DNA of 64,000 nt, taken from contig JAEUWY010000002.1 in the NCBI GenBank assembly GCA_022059125.1, positions 806,001 through 870,000 on the forward strand, in the 5' to 3' direction. Numbering within the stretch: position 1 is the stretch's first letter; each line of letters begins with the position of its first letter. The stretch comes from Corynespora cassiicola (lineage: Eukaryota; Ascomycota; Dothideomycetes; Pleosporales; Corynesporascaceae). This document shows positions 11,789 to 21,961 of this stretch, one piece after another. Both the position numbers and the translations under genes were made by a program. Below the pieces are notes generated by a model. The model was not told the origin of the DNA. It worked only from the letters and a program-made list of their open reading frames with translations, and did no database searches.

Positions 11789-12045
11789 ATGAAACTCTCA
11801 TTGATCATTGTAGCCATCTCGGCATCCATGGCCCTGGCTTCGCCTGCGGTTGTAAGCCATCCTGGCCCTCGAACTATAACATTTTGGATATTGACGTCAA
11901 ATACCAGGTTGGCAAAGTGCTTAGAAGGGATGAAGATGGAGTCGAAACTCTTGGGCCTTGTGTCGAGTGTCCTTGCACTCCAGGATTTGAGACAAAATGC
12001 CACTGCGTATGCTGTACTAATAAATCAAAATGCGCAGAATGTTGA
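11789..12045 (+). CDS. Small cysteine-rich secreted protein (effector-like), two exons
   Basis: Exons 11789-11851 and 11908-12045 encode 66 residues. The unspliced frame reads into a Cys-poor product. Removing a 56-nt intron (GTAAGC donor at 11852, TACCAG acceptor ending at 11907) keeps the frame and reveals nine cysteines within the last ~33 residues, ordered as CxxCxC, then CxCxCC, then CxxC. The N-terminus is a clear signal peptide (MKLSLIIVAISASMALA) followed by a short pro-region ending in the dibasic site VLRR, a likely Kex2-type cleavage point, which would leave an acidic-then-Cys-rich mature peptide of about 38 residues. The spacing recalls metal-thiolate or knotted small secreted proteins, but I match no named family. 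It stands in a gene-poor stretch. Confidence 0.72.
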
Positions 12046-12300
12046 CACATTGATAGATCCCGAACGGTTGCTGCTGTTAGTACTAATAAACTGACCGAAA
12101 AACATAAAATATACAGATCTCGAGGTTCCTTCTACCATTCTGCATCAAAGGCATTGGTGGATTGGCGTCCGTGTGCAATCTGTCTTGATTCGTTCAACAC
12201 TGGAGTGGGGATAGGTCTATTTTAATATTTACAAGGCCTGACATCAGACATTCTGCCTCTCATTCAATTTAATTGATCAACTAAAGGCTTGATCTTGTAC

Positions 12301-13572
12301 TTATTGTGTTTGACCAGCTTCTGCATCCTTCTCATGGTTTTCTTTTTCCTCTTCGGGTCGGATCCACTTGCGAAAAACAATGGTAAGAACCCCACCTATA
12401 GCAACCTGGAATGCTTGATAGATTATGACAGGGATCTGTAGCTTTGACTGCTCAATGGTGCTGACATTGAGGTACATGATGGAGCTCAATGGAACCACCA
12501 GAGCGATAGCTTTCGCAGGAGTACAGTAACAACAAGCAATGACGTCCTTCTTTGGTAGCCATATAGTTGCCGTCGCAAAACAAATTCCGAGCCAAATAAA
12601 GTACAATGCGATTGAAATGAAAACAATGAAAACGATGTTAGAAGCTTTGGCGGTAGAGAAAGCACCGGAGGCGAAGGCCTGGTCAAATGTCTGCCAAATC
12701 ATCGTAAGGAGGGCAGCCGATGAAAGCTTGATTAGTTTCCATTCAATAAAGACTCTCTTGGTAATGTTTGGAAACAGATTTTGTACGACTTGACCCACAA
12801 ACATGGGCAAGAAGAGCGATAGGCCGAGTTGTTTGAAGACACGCCGATACAGCTCGCCGTAGCCGTCACCGTTGACAAGAACCTTGCTATACCAGGCACC
12901 AGTGGAGAGGTACATTTGGACCAGGATGGGAGTCAGAAACGGGCAAAGAAATTGCCCGATTACTGATTGGACTAGAGTAAGCGCCGGATTTCCATGCGCC
13001 TGCCTCGTCATGACCACGTTAGACGACATGGTGGTCGGCGCGCATCCGACCAGCAGAAAGCCAATTAAGAGCCAAGGGTCCATGAAACCGCGATTGATCG
13101 CGCAGAGACTGACGATAGCAAACGTGGCTGCCGATGTGACGAGGTAGCATTGGAGTTGTACAAACGCGTGAAGTTTCCACCTTTTGTAGTTTTCGAACAA
13201 GACTCGTGTTGACAGAGTACAGCCGTTGACGAAGAAAATGACTGATACTGATAGGTAGGTGATCACGAGTCTTTTCTTCTGCTGCTGGCGAGTGGGGACC
13301 TGAACCTGCGACGAGATCAAAATGATCAAGCACATGGCAAGAAGAAACCACTGATCCTTTATGAACCATTTTGCAAGCCCCGCGGTTTTTTCCCATCTGT
13401 TTGGTGGAGTTGCCGGTGAATGCTCGGCCTGGGCTGGGGGGCTTTGAGTCTCGGTAAGGGTTGGAGGCGAAGCATCTTGACCAAAGGCTTGATTTTTGGT
13501 CATATTTGTTGCGCTTCCGATGAATTTGTTGTCGGTAGTCGGCTCTGATGCTTTTTGAGGTGGTGACGCCAT
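12301..13572 (-). CDS. SBF/bile-acid:sodium-symporter-like membrane protein (Rch1-type)
   Basis: A single exon of 423 residues. After a hydrophilic N-terminal ~70 residues come about ten hydrophobic helices, beginning QWFLLAMCLIILISSQV. The segments PWLLIGFLLVGCAPTTMSSN and VMTRQAHGNPALTLVQSVIG match the SBF-like fold, where the CAPTTxSSxVxxT region and the following 'aGGNxalA'-like loop line the transport site. Fungal members include yeast YMR034C and Candida Rch1, a plasma-membrane regulator of calcium uptake. The substrate here is not deducible. The C-terminal tail is Lys/Glu-rich. A dyad CTCGG-N7-CCGAG lies about 175 bp upstream. Confidence 0.83.
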   Translation of the reverse strand: MASPPQKASEPTTDNKFIGSATNMTKNQAFGQDASPPTLTETQSPPAQAEHSPATPPNRWEKTAGLAKWFIKDQWFLLAMCLIILISSQVQVPTRQQQKKRLVITYLSVSVIFFVNGCTLSTRVLFENYKRWKLHAFVQLQCYLVTSAATFAIVSLCAINRGFMDPWLLIGFLLVGCAPTTMSSNVVMTRQAHGNPALTLVQSVIGQFLCPFLTPILVQMYLSTGAWYSKVLVNGDGYGELYRRVFKQLGLSLFLPMFVGQVVQNLFPNITKRVFIEWKLIKLSSAALLTMIWQTFDQAFASGAFSTAKASNIVFIVFISIALYFIWLGICFATATIWLPKKDVIACCYCTPAKAIALVVPLSSIMYLNVSTIEQSKLQIPVIIYQAFQVAIGGVLTIVFRKWIRPEEEKENHEKDAEAGQTQ

Positions 13573-14222
13573 TGAAATTGCTCGTATGCACGAGAATAGT
13601 CACAACGACTTTAATTGCAAGAGGCTTACGTTACAGGAATATATAGTCCAGAAGAGTAAGTAAGCATAGAACCGAATTGTCAAGTCAACGAAAATTTCGC
13701 GGAGGCGCTCCCAAGTTGAATAAGCAAAATCGAAGCGTGACGCAGCTCGGCCTATCACCGAGGCTTGCGGGGCGAAGCCCGGGCGTCACTAAACCCGGAA
13801 AAGCGACTGCGGGGGTTAGCTCTCGGAAATGTCTTGGATCACAAAACGCACGGCTTATTAGTGGCCCACACCCAGTCAACATGTTGTCCATGGCTTGTAT
13901 CGTGACTCACGCAAGAGTTGAGCTAGAATATCAATGAAAGTTCAAGGGCATACGAGCGTGAGGCTAGAAGTTTTGTTCTTCGTTGTTACCCGCACAGTGG
14001 AAGACCAGCTAACACACAATAACCTCGTTCTGGCTATACTAAAACTTTACAATCAACAAATGCTATTCAGCTTACTTCTCGGGAAAAAACGGTACACTTG
14101 ACACGGAGGACGATGCCCAAGATGCCGGCCGGAATTTCCACGGCGTCACACGGTCTCTCCTGCAGTTTTATTACCATCGCATCACCCTAAAACATCTCTT
14201 CAAGGCAGGTCTTGGTAGCCCC
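13573..14222. promoter_or_regulatory. Promoter side of the SBF-like transporter and 3' side of the zinc-finger gene
   Basis: 650 bp between two minus-strand genes. The left part should be the SBF-like gene's promoter and includes a GC-rich patch at 13740-13830 with inverted CGG triplets. The rest (13940-14220) shows nothing I can name. Confidence 0.4.
13746..13762. promoter_or_regulatory. Candidate Zn2Cys6 regulator site, CTCGG-N7-CCGAG
   Basis: The dyad CTCGG CCTATCA CCGAG presents two inverted CGG triplets seven bases apart, the geometry bound by many fungal binuclear zinc-cluster regulators. It sits about 175 bp upstream of the SBF-like transporter start. The function is inferred from pattern alone. 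Confidence 0.35.
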
Positions 14223-14843
14223 TCAGTCCCAATAAACGTAGTGGTTTTGGTAGCAGTGGCCGCACCAGCCACAATCCTTGTCGCATAGAGACCAGTCTTG
14301 ATCCTCCGAAAAGGGGTCATGCAGATGTTTGCTCGCAGTATATCCTTCATTGTCTTCGTCTTCTTCACAGCTAAAGTCATAATCCTGGTCGTAGTCATCA
14401 AGATCGGAGTCGTCGTAGTTGAAGGCGTCTGTTTTCTTTTGATCTTGAGGGTTATCTGTGTTCGTTTCGGCGGTATTAGCTGGCAGCTTTGGCTCTTGGT
14501 TTTCTGGGGCCTTCGACGTCGATGGAGGAGGTTGGTTTGGAACACTGCGGTGAGTTTTATGGTCGGGTTTTGCTTTGATATGCTGCGCTAGGCGTATAGG
14601 ACTATCGAAAGCCGCCGAGCATACAGTACATCTGAAGGCACCCTTATGTACTCCTGAGGATTGATGCTTCTCTAAAGCGTCGGAGCTACAGAAACGCTGC
14701 CCACAGACTTTGCAGCTATGCCATTTGACAGAAGTTGACGAGGCTCGACCAAGGTGGGATTTTAGAGCCCCCTTCCGATTAAAGATCTTGTGGCATTGAT
14801 GGCATGAAAAACTCATCTCGAACTGAGTTTTCGTGTCAATCAA
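14223..14843 (-). CDS. C2H2 zinc-finger protein with acidic C-terminus
   Basis: 206 residues in one exon. Two clean C2H2 fingers are seen: C44-x2-C47...H60...H66 and C72-x2-C75...H88...H95. They are preceded by a degenerate one (C14, C17, H30). A Pro/Ser/Thr linker follows, then an Asp/Glu-rich region (about residues 140-165), then a short Cys cluster near the end (CDKDCGWCGHC). A role in nucleic-acid binding or transcription is likely but no target can be named. An alternative start is the internal Met just before SFSCHQC. It lies within the run of catabolic-type genes, so local regulation is possible but unproven. Confidence 0.7.
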   Translation of the reverse strand: MIDTKTQFEMSFSCHQCHKIFNRKGALKSHLGRASSTSVKWHSCKVCGQRFCSSDALEKHQSSGVHKGAFRCTVCSAAFDSPIRLAQHIKAKPDHKTHRSVPNQPPPSTSKAPENQEPKLPANTAETNTDNPQDQKKTDAFNYDDSDLDDYDQDYDFSCEEDEDNEGYTASKHLHDPFSEDQDWSLCDKDCGWCGHCYQNHYVYWD

Positions 14844-15207
14844 AGAAAACGATTCTGAAGACTTTTGTTGAATGTTCTTTCAAAGCATATCACCAACAAA
14901 ACGGAATCAAAAGGGACAGTGTTACACAGCAGATGCGTACCCCGCTTCGACACGCAACATGATCTTATTTGTCCTTGCGTATCCGCGTCAAAGTTGGATA
15001 AGTTCCTTTCTCCTTTTACTAAGTTTTCAAAAAGGTAAATTCGAGATTATCGATGTTATGGTCAATTTCGGAAACTATATTATCGGATTTTCATTTTGAC
15101 TTTGAACTTGATTGCGCGCATGGCACGCAGCGTTGGTCGCGAAAGTTATCATCCAGCGTTGTCAAAGATCGTGGCTAGATCATTCTTCTTTTCCTGAACG
15201 CCGTTAC
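14844..15207. other. Intergenic region between zinc-finger and carboxylesterase genes
   Basis: 364 bp, AT-rich toward 15000-15110. It serves as promoter for the zinc-finger gene and 3' flank of the esterase. Nothing else is recognisable. Confidence 0.4.
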
Positions 15208-16869
15208 TTATTGCTGAGACAAGTCCACTTTACTCCACCAGAACTTTGACTCTTCCCTTGCCCAATCATCATCCATCAATTGTGCCGCAGGGCCAGGCTC
15301 TCCACCAACAAGTTCCTTATTCTCGAGCCCAAATACCATGGCCTTTGGTTTTTGAGGCTTGTATACTTCCCAAGAGGGCCTATCAGAAACATCGTCGTCT
15401 CCACGGTAGGCATTAGGGTCACCCGTCGTAATGAAACTCGTGATATACGCATTCAGCGTTTTTGCCAGTTTCTTCTGAGTTGGCGATAACTTTGTTTTGC
15501 TTGGCTCACACGTTTCATAGTACATGTTCTCTCCATGGCGGGCACCATCTAGTCGTGAGCTCTCAAATGCCCACTGGTATAGATATACTGGCTCAGTCAT
15601 AGCAGCCGATGCCAACTCTGCTGTCTGGCGGACGGGAGCGACATATGCATATTGTCCATATGCAACTTCCAATCGGCGATATTGGGCGCCAGTCTTCGGG
15701 AGTGGGTCATTGTATGGAGAGTCGGGATATCGTAGTGGATCGGGGTAAAGCGTGTCGATAGTCTGGATGTCCTCTTTCGATAGGAGGGGTAGAAGCTTCG
15801 AGAAGAAGTCTGTGAATTGTGAAGATTCAGATACAGCTTTTGAGACGTATATCGATCCTTCGTTACGGTTGAATCCTGTCATGATTGGCACTTTGCGCCA
15901 TTTGTTCATTCGCCAGCTTTCCATGGGTGTGCGTGGAATGATGTCTCCATCAATCACAGGCTGGAATGCCCATGCCAATGATGGATTGTATTTATCAAAC
16001 ACTTTGATCTGCGCAGCCTGTACCTTCTCGCTCGGTACACTGCGCAGAAAGGCGAAGGTGTCTTTTGATGACAGATCAAGGGGGCAGTCGACAGCTGCTA
16101 AGAAGTCTGCAAACTGCTGTTCGTGAATAGGAGCGCTGTATGGACGTACTGCGCGGGAAGTGGTGGAGCCAGACTCAATAATAGCTCTGTGGAAAAGTGC
16201 TGGTTTTGTTGGGTCCTCATCGCGCATAATGTGATGCCCAATCGAATGCCCGCCAGCAGAGATTCCAAATAGAGTCACATTATCAGGATCTCCACCGAAA
16301 GCCTTGATGTTGTCGCGCACCCATTCAAACAGTAGAACTTGATCCTTCAACCCCAAGTTTACGGCTCCTTCTTTGGCACTTTTTGTCGAGGGCAAAAACC
16401 CGAGAGCACCAATCCTGTAATTGAAAGATACTCCAATGAATTCTTGGCCAGAGTATGCTAGAAATGAAGCTGTGTTATGCGTTGAGGAAGTGCCTCTGTT
16501 AAACGCGCCGCCATGAACATACACTGCTACGGGCAGTAGCTTTTGCTCCTGTGCTTCTTGATTCCGCGTTGAGGGGAGCCGAAAGACGTTTGCCGTGAGA
16601 CAATCCTCGCTATATTCAAAATCTGGTCCTCCGGGGAAAAGCTGTTTTCCTGGAGCCACAGGCCCAAATTTGGAGGCGTCGATTGTCTTATCTGAAGGCG
16701 ATACCTTAACTGCTGGACGAAATCTGCGATCTCCTGTTGGGGGGAGAGCATATGGTATGCCGCGAAAAGCTTCGACCGGATGGGGGAGATTTTCTTGGAG
16801 AACGGTTCCGATTACTTTGCCCTGGCTCAGCGTCACCGCCGGTCGGGAATCTTCGACTGCTGATGGCAT
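15208..16869 (-). CDS. Type B carboxylesterase/lipase family hydrolase
   Basis: One exon, 553 residues, the usual size for the alpha/beta-hydrolase type B carboxylesterase family. The signatures are in order: HGGAF at 119-123 (oxyanion hole), EDCLTANV at 89-96, and the nucleophile elbow FGISAGG with Ser204. A catalytic His is expected in the last quarter, for which GARHGENMYY is the candidate. There is no signal peptide at the N-terminus (MPSAVEDSRPAV), so a cytosolic ester hydrolase is most likely. It is divergently arranged with a Dal5-type permease gene, suggesting uptake and hydrolysis of an ester substrate. The true substrate cannot be read. Confidence 0.88.
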   Translation of the reverse strand: MPSAVEDSRPAVTLSQGKVIGTVLQENLPHPVEAFRGIPYALPPTGDRRFRPAVKVSPSDKTIDASKFGPVAPGKQLFPGGPDFEYSEDCLTANVFRLPSTRNQEAQEQKLLPVAVYVHGGAFNRGTSSTHNTASFLAYSGQEFIGVSFNYRIGALGFLPSTKSAKEGAVNLGLKDQVLLFEWVRDNIKAFGGDPDNVTLFGISAGGHSIGHHIMRDEDPTKPALFHRAIIESGSTTSRAVRPYSAPIHEQQFADFLAAVDCPLDLSSKDTFAFLRSVPSEKVQAAQIKVFDKYNPSLAWAFQPVIDGDIIPRTPMESWRMNKWRKVPIMTGFNRNEGSIYVSKAVSESSQFTDFFSKLLPLLSKEDIQTIDTLYPDPLRYPDSPYNDPLPKTGAQYRRLEVAYGQYAYVAPVRQTAELASAAMTEPVYLYQWAFESSRLDGARHGENMYYETCEPSKTKLSPTQKKLAKTLNAYITSFITTGDPNAYRGDDDVSDRPSWEVYKPQKPKAMVFGLENKELVGGEPGPAAQLMDDDWAREESKFWWSKVDLSQQ

Positions 16870-17391
16870 AAGGTCGTTTTCGGTATCAATAGCGTATCGA
16901 TTGGCAGCTGTTGGGGGCAGAAGCGGGTGGATTGAGTGTCCAAGAACTCTTCAATGTCCTGGGCAAAGATTGCGATTATCTATAATGGCGAGGGTCCGGA
17001 TAAGGTGGTCCAAATAAGGTTACGTGACCGTTAGAATGCGACGGCCGAACATCGGCATGGTTGGAAATCGGGGTTACATTTGCCCCCGAGGGTGGAGAAA
17101 CTCCGCTATCGTGTCGATCTAAACCTTCAGAGCGATAAGATAGCCAGGTACTCAGCCCATACATCGTCAGTGGTATCGGCCATATATAGCCCATTGCAGC
17201 GAGTATTCATCCCACTTTACCTTTCGAGCAGATAGGGATAAAATGCCACCGTGCGATAAGATTGCAAGTTTTCGGAATTTTCGGCCGATGATGTGTAGTA
17301 GGATGATATTAATTAACACATTGGCCCAATGTGTTTTCTCTCATTAATCCCCACCTCAGGTTCTCCGCACCATTAGGGGCACACCAGCATC
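16870..17391. promoter_or_regulatory. Shared divergent promoter of carboxylesterase and permease
   Basis: 522 bp. It holds a TATATA stretch near 17182-17190 in either orientation and an AT-rich run TATTAATTAAC near 17308. A perfect 21-bp palindrome at 17315-17335, listed separately, lies close to the permease start. Confidence 0.45.
17315..17335. promoter_or_regulatory. Perfect palindrome with opposed CCAAT boxes
   Basis: Arms AACACATTGG and CCAATGTGTT flank a single C. Both halves contain a CCAAT pentamer (ATTGG on one strand, CCAAT on the other), so this could bind the HAP/CCAAT-binding complex or a dimeric regulator. It ends 56 bp before the permease ATG. Confidence 0.5.
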
Positions 17392-19035
17392 ATGGAGGAG
17401 AAAAAGATCAACGATGCGATCCAGAGCACCGAGTGCGATATCGAGGCGACGAAGTCGATGGGAACTGGAGAGATTCAACGACTCGACGCATCATCATCTT
17501 TCCTGTTTGAGAATAACATCACCGAAGAATACCTCGCAGAGCTCGTCAACGACAAAGAGAGGAACCGCAAACTAGTTCGGAAGATCGATACGATTGTGTT
17601 GCCGCTACTATGTGGCACCTATGTTCTCCAATTCATCGACAAACAGGCCTTGTCCTATGCGGCAGTTTTCGACCTCTTTTCCAGCACTGGAGTCACACAG
17701 ACGCAATATTCATGGTTCGCAAGTATGTTCTACTTGGCTTACCTGTTTGCAGAGTACCCGTGGGTATATCTGGCTCAAAAGACAAGAATGGGGAAAGTGG
17801 TGGCAGGATGCGTCCTTAGCTGGGGTTCAATCTTGATGATCACAGCTGCATGCTCCAATTTTGTGGGTCTTTCGATTTGCCGGGTATTGCTCGGAGTATT
17901 CGAGGCGCCAATCACGACATGCTTCATGATGATCGTATCCATGTGGTAAGTTGAGCGTGTTCAACAAGTCTTGGCGGAAATTTAACGTGTATCAGGTATG
18001 TTCGCCAGGAGCAGCCGCTTCGAGCTGGAATGTTCTACTGCTGCAATGGTGTAGGCTCCATGCTTGGTGGTATTTTTAGCTATGGCGTCGGCCAAATCGA
18101 TTCTTTCCCTGTCTGGAAGGCCGTGTTCCTTCTTTGTGGAGGCATCACGGTCCTCTGGGGAATACTCCTGCTTTTCACACTTCCCGATAGCATTTTGACT
18201 GCCAAATGGTTCAGCCTTGAGGAACGCGCGCTTCTCGTTGGCCGAGCTAGACTTGCCCGAACTGGTGTTCTGAATAAGAAGATCAAGTGGTACCAAGTGC
18301 GCGAAGCCGCTATGGATCCCCAGGTCTGGCTATTGACCTTGTTTGTCCTTCTGAACGAGGTTATCAACGGCGGTATTGCAAATTTCGGAAAGCTCATCAT
18401 TAAAGGGTTGGTGAAGGACCCATTGCTCACAACAGCGCTTGGAATTCCGCAGGGGGCCTTTCAAGTTTTCTGGATCTTGTCAGGCACTTTCACTGCGAGC
18501 AAGTTGAGAAATCACCGTACGACAGTCATGGCACTCTGGCTTATTCCTACCATCACTGGTACTTGTTTGATGTGGAAATTGGACAGAGAACAACACAAAA
18601 TAGGCGTTCTGTTTGGATATTATATCGTTGGAGCGTTTGTGGCAGCCCTTGTCTTGGGGCTGCAGATGCCAGCGACAAATCTCGGCGGTTATACAAAGCG
18701 TATCACTGCCTCGGCAATTGTATTCACGGCATACTGCGCTGGAAATGTAATTGGACCTCATGCATTCCTTGCCGAAGAGGCGCCATTGTATCCGACTGGC
18801 TGCCAGGTCATCCTGGGATGCTCTGTGGGTCAAATGGTAGTTGCTGTCTGCCTGCGCGTTCTTTTGCTTCGCAGGAACGCAAAACGGGATAAGATGGCGG
18901 AAGGGGCTGCCGACATGATTGGGGAAGATGAGGGATTGGATCTTACGGATTTTGAGGTAAGTCATGCTGGACATGTTCGAACGAATGATCATACTAACAG
19001 ACGTGTAGAACCCTCGCTTCCGTTATGTCACTTGA
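17392..19035 (+). CDS. MFS anion:cation symporter family permease (Dal5/allantoate permease-like)
   Basis: Exons 17392-17945, 17996-18956 and 19009-19035 encode 513 residues. The tiny last exon supplies NPRFRYVT, matching the conserved '(E)NPRFRY' C-terminus of this subfamily, and supports the final join. Twelve membrane helices are expected, and the first is preceded by the family's typical RKIDTIVLPLLCGTYVLQFIDKQ segment. Relatives carry allantoate, nicotinate, pantothenate or other small carboxylates across the plasma membrane with protons. The substrate here is unknown. It shares a promoter region with the carboxylesterase gene. Confidence 0.9.
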
Positions 19036-19309
19036 ACGAACGATAAGGCCTGGTTCAGCCTAACGATAGTCACAATTAGGAATTTCATGATAATTGAGCT
19101 TTGCTACCGTTTTAATTGACTATGAATGCACTGTATATACTTGATGTCACAGTCGACGTGATTTCACTCCGATGCAATGCTGACCGACGATTCATATGTA
19201 GCTCACATGAACCCTAACAAATGCGAGAAAGGCATATGGAAACTTTCTCCTAAATGGGATGGGAGCTCTATTTCTTTACAACCTTCATCTTATCTTGATC
19301 TTGGAGTTC

Positions 19310-21081
19310 TCAGGCGGGGATAAAGGTACCTTCGGCTATTTCCTGAGCCACATTCACGTATCTCCAGCGACTAAAATAAGCTGGTGCTGAACCACTGCCA
19401 CCATTGGTGGTTGCATAAGCTCCCACAAGGGTTCCTATCTTGTGTCAGTCTTGACTTCAGCGGCATGAATTGCCTACGTACCCATGAAAGGCCCACTTCC
19501 CCCAGATACAATCTCGGCACTTGCAGTTCCTAGCTCCACAGATTGTCTGGGCCTAAATGCTGAGGCTGCCGAAAAGACGTATGTCGCATCTTTCGTTGCT
19601 GTCACTGAGAGCCTAATAGAACCCGCTCCCCAGTTCTTAGGTACTGGCACAACCTTTTCTTCAGGGATGGTGGTATTTGGCTTCCCAGAAGCTTCAACCC
19701 GGAACCTTAGGCTTGTTTCAGAACTGTTGTTACCGCCTCCTTGGACGATACCGAGATCAATGTGCTGTAGTTGTGTCAAGAAAACACTAATTCCGGCTTC
19801 TTCGCCATCTACACTTGGCTTGAAAGAGAGATCCACACTGTATTCAAATGCTGTGGCGGTCTGCTTGCGACAGATGAATGCAAGACCATCTTCTTTAGGG
19901 TCAAAAGATGCGTCAGCAGTAAGATTGACTCGCGATGGGGAGATTTTGAGTGAGTTCGGATGGCCTTTCGGAGATATCTGGAAGAGCGATGTCTTAGGGG
20001 GTCTCCAGAAAAGAAGTCGCCTTGGGATCTGGGATCGAGGAGGGAAGTCAAAGATGTCGGCCTCGTCGTGCCAAAAGCCATTCCCTTTGACATGCTTGTT
20101 GGTAGGTGGTAGTGGGCCAGACATCTTGCCTCGGACAACATCTAGCACTGGCCATTCGCCCTTCTTCCATGTGACAGGGGTAAGGATTGTCTCCCTTCCC
20201 ATAGGGTAAATCTCCCACTCAGGTCCGGATCTCGTAGCCAATGCAACCGCCCACCAATTATCATTTGCATCTTGGAAAAAATCTGCATGGCCGACTGTTT
20301 GGAAGTACTCTGGTGTGTCTTTCGCAGTCAAGATCGGGTTTCCTGAAAATCCATCATAGGGTCCACGGATGTCTTTTGATCGTGCTATTGTGACAGTGTG
20401 GTTTGTTTCTGTGCCACCCTCACCGATAAGCAGGTAATAATAACCATCTTTTCGGAACAAGTGTGGTCCTTCTGGGTTGCGACCTCCTGTTCCATTCCAA
20501 ACTCTAAATGGCTCAGTAGCTGCACCTGTCTTTGTGTCGATTTCGCTGATATAGATTCCAGCTGCAACAGCCATGTACGTCTTTCCATCATCATCCCAAA
20601 AGAGGTCAGGATCGATATCATTTGCAGGGTTTTCGATAGTCACAGGATCGCTCCACGAAGCGTCGTCGAATGGATCCGTTGTTGTAAAAAGAATAAGCTT
20701 CGGAGCCCAGTCTGCAAACTGTATGTAGCCAGTGATAAGATAGAACGTGCCCTTCCGGTACCGGATAGTTGAAGCCCAGATACCCTCGTTTTGCTGGCCA
20801 TTTGTGTAGAGTTCTGGCAACTGATTTGGCCGACTCAAAGCATAGCTGGCCAGTTTCCAGTTGGTGAGGTCCTTGCTGGCAAATACTGGTACCCCAGGGA
20901 ATGCCAAGAAAGACGATGTCGTGCAGAAGAATGTATTGTCCCACTCCTTTACAAAAGCGCAGCTAGGATCTGAATTCCATCCCGGCAAAATAGGGTTCGT
21001 AAACGTTTTGTTCCTAATATTGCAAGATACGGAACTAATTAATGTAAAGCAAATTAAAGACAGCTGCTTTAGATACAACAT
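19310..21081 (-). CDS. Secreted GH43 beta-xylosidase/alpha-L-arabinofuranosidase-like glycoside hydrolase
   Basis: Minus-strand exons 21081-19482 and 19434-19310 encode 574 residues. The second exon is needed: without it the frame stops at MGT, with it the end reads TLVGAYATTNGGSGSAP and YFSRWRYVN. A signal peptide (MLYLKQLSLICFTLISSVSC) directs secretion. The five-blade propeller has the GH43 triad: Asp38 (NSDPS, base), Asp157 (NDIDPDLFWDD, pKa modulator) and Glu204 (RNPEGPHLF, acid). A C-terminal beta-sandwich (about 350-574) matches the GH43 C2 module. It probably releases xylose or arabinose from plant hemicellulose; the exact specificity is not determinable. Confidence 0.9.
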
Positions 21082-21961
21082 CCTGCTTCTAGATATGCAA
21101 CATCTGATGCTGCATCTAGGTACTCAATTATTTTTGTTGCGACGTCCTTTCCTATAAATTTCTACATCTTCAAGTACGTCACAATAATAGAGTTCAGAAA
21201 TGAGCCGCCAAATTATTGAATGATACGCCAATGTACCCCTCACCTCAATGACGGAAATTTTCCGCCAACTGAAAATACTGAAGCTGTGGAGGTACAGGAA
21301 TTAGCGTACCGATTGATGCCGCGGTTAATTTGAGGGCAGCCCAAAAGTGCTATTTTAGGGCCTCGCTTCTTGCAATTATCCCAACTCTTGCGACCTAAAG
21401 CAAAGATAGCAGAAGATCTGAAGCCGTAGCCCTACAATGCATCATTTAGAGCGGGGTTACCGGGTATTCAGGAGCGGAACAGGCGATCTTTCCCAAAGAG
21501 GCAAAACTCATAACGGTCGTAAGTTTCCCCACTGGTTCTGGAGCCTAAAGTACGCCCTAATCATCAGTTTTCCACTGTATTTTGCATGTCTTGGTACGGT
21601 AGCGACCTGGCTATAATTCGGGACAAACATCAAATACTAGGTATAATTGGCTAGTGTTCTTTCTGAATAATTTATCAATGCCTCAAAATGAAGAACCTAA
21701 TGCAAGGATTGTCTAGGCGCCTCGACTTGTGCTTTCCATGCAATGATTGGTGTAAGATTTCGCCAGCAGAATTCAAGAAAAGAAGTGGGTAGAGGTCTTT
21801 TCGTAGAAGAAATTGAGTATTTAATATGTACATGCTCAACATTAACCTCCCAGGTGCTGTGAATGGGCCTAGCTGTATGTCCCTACGACATGTTCAACAA
21901 ACATTCCTTCTATCAATGGTTGAGGATATTCTGCGATGATATTCCTTGGGTTTACCCAGTA
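21082..21961. other. Intergenic region upstream of GH43
   Basis: 880 bp, AT-rich in places. The part near 21150 holds a TATA-like stretch on the minus strand suited to GH43. No coding signal or repeat was recognised in the rest. Confidence 0.35.
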
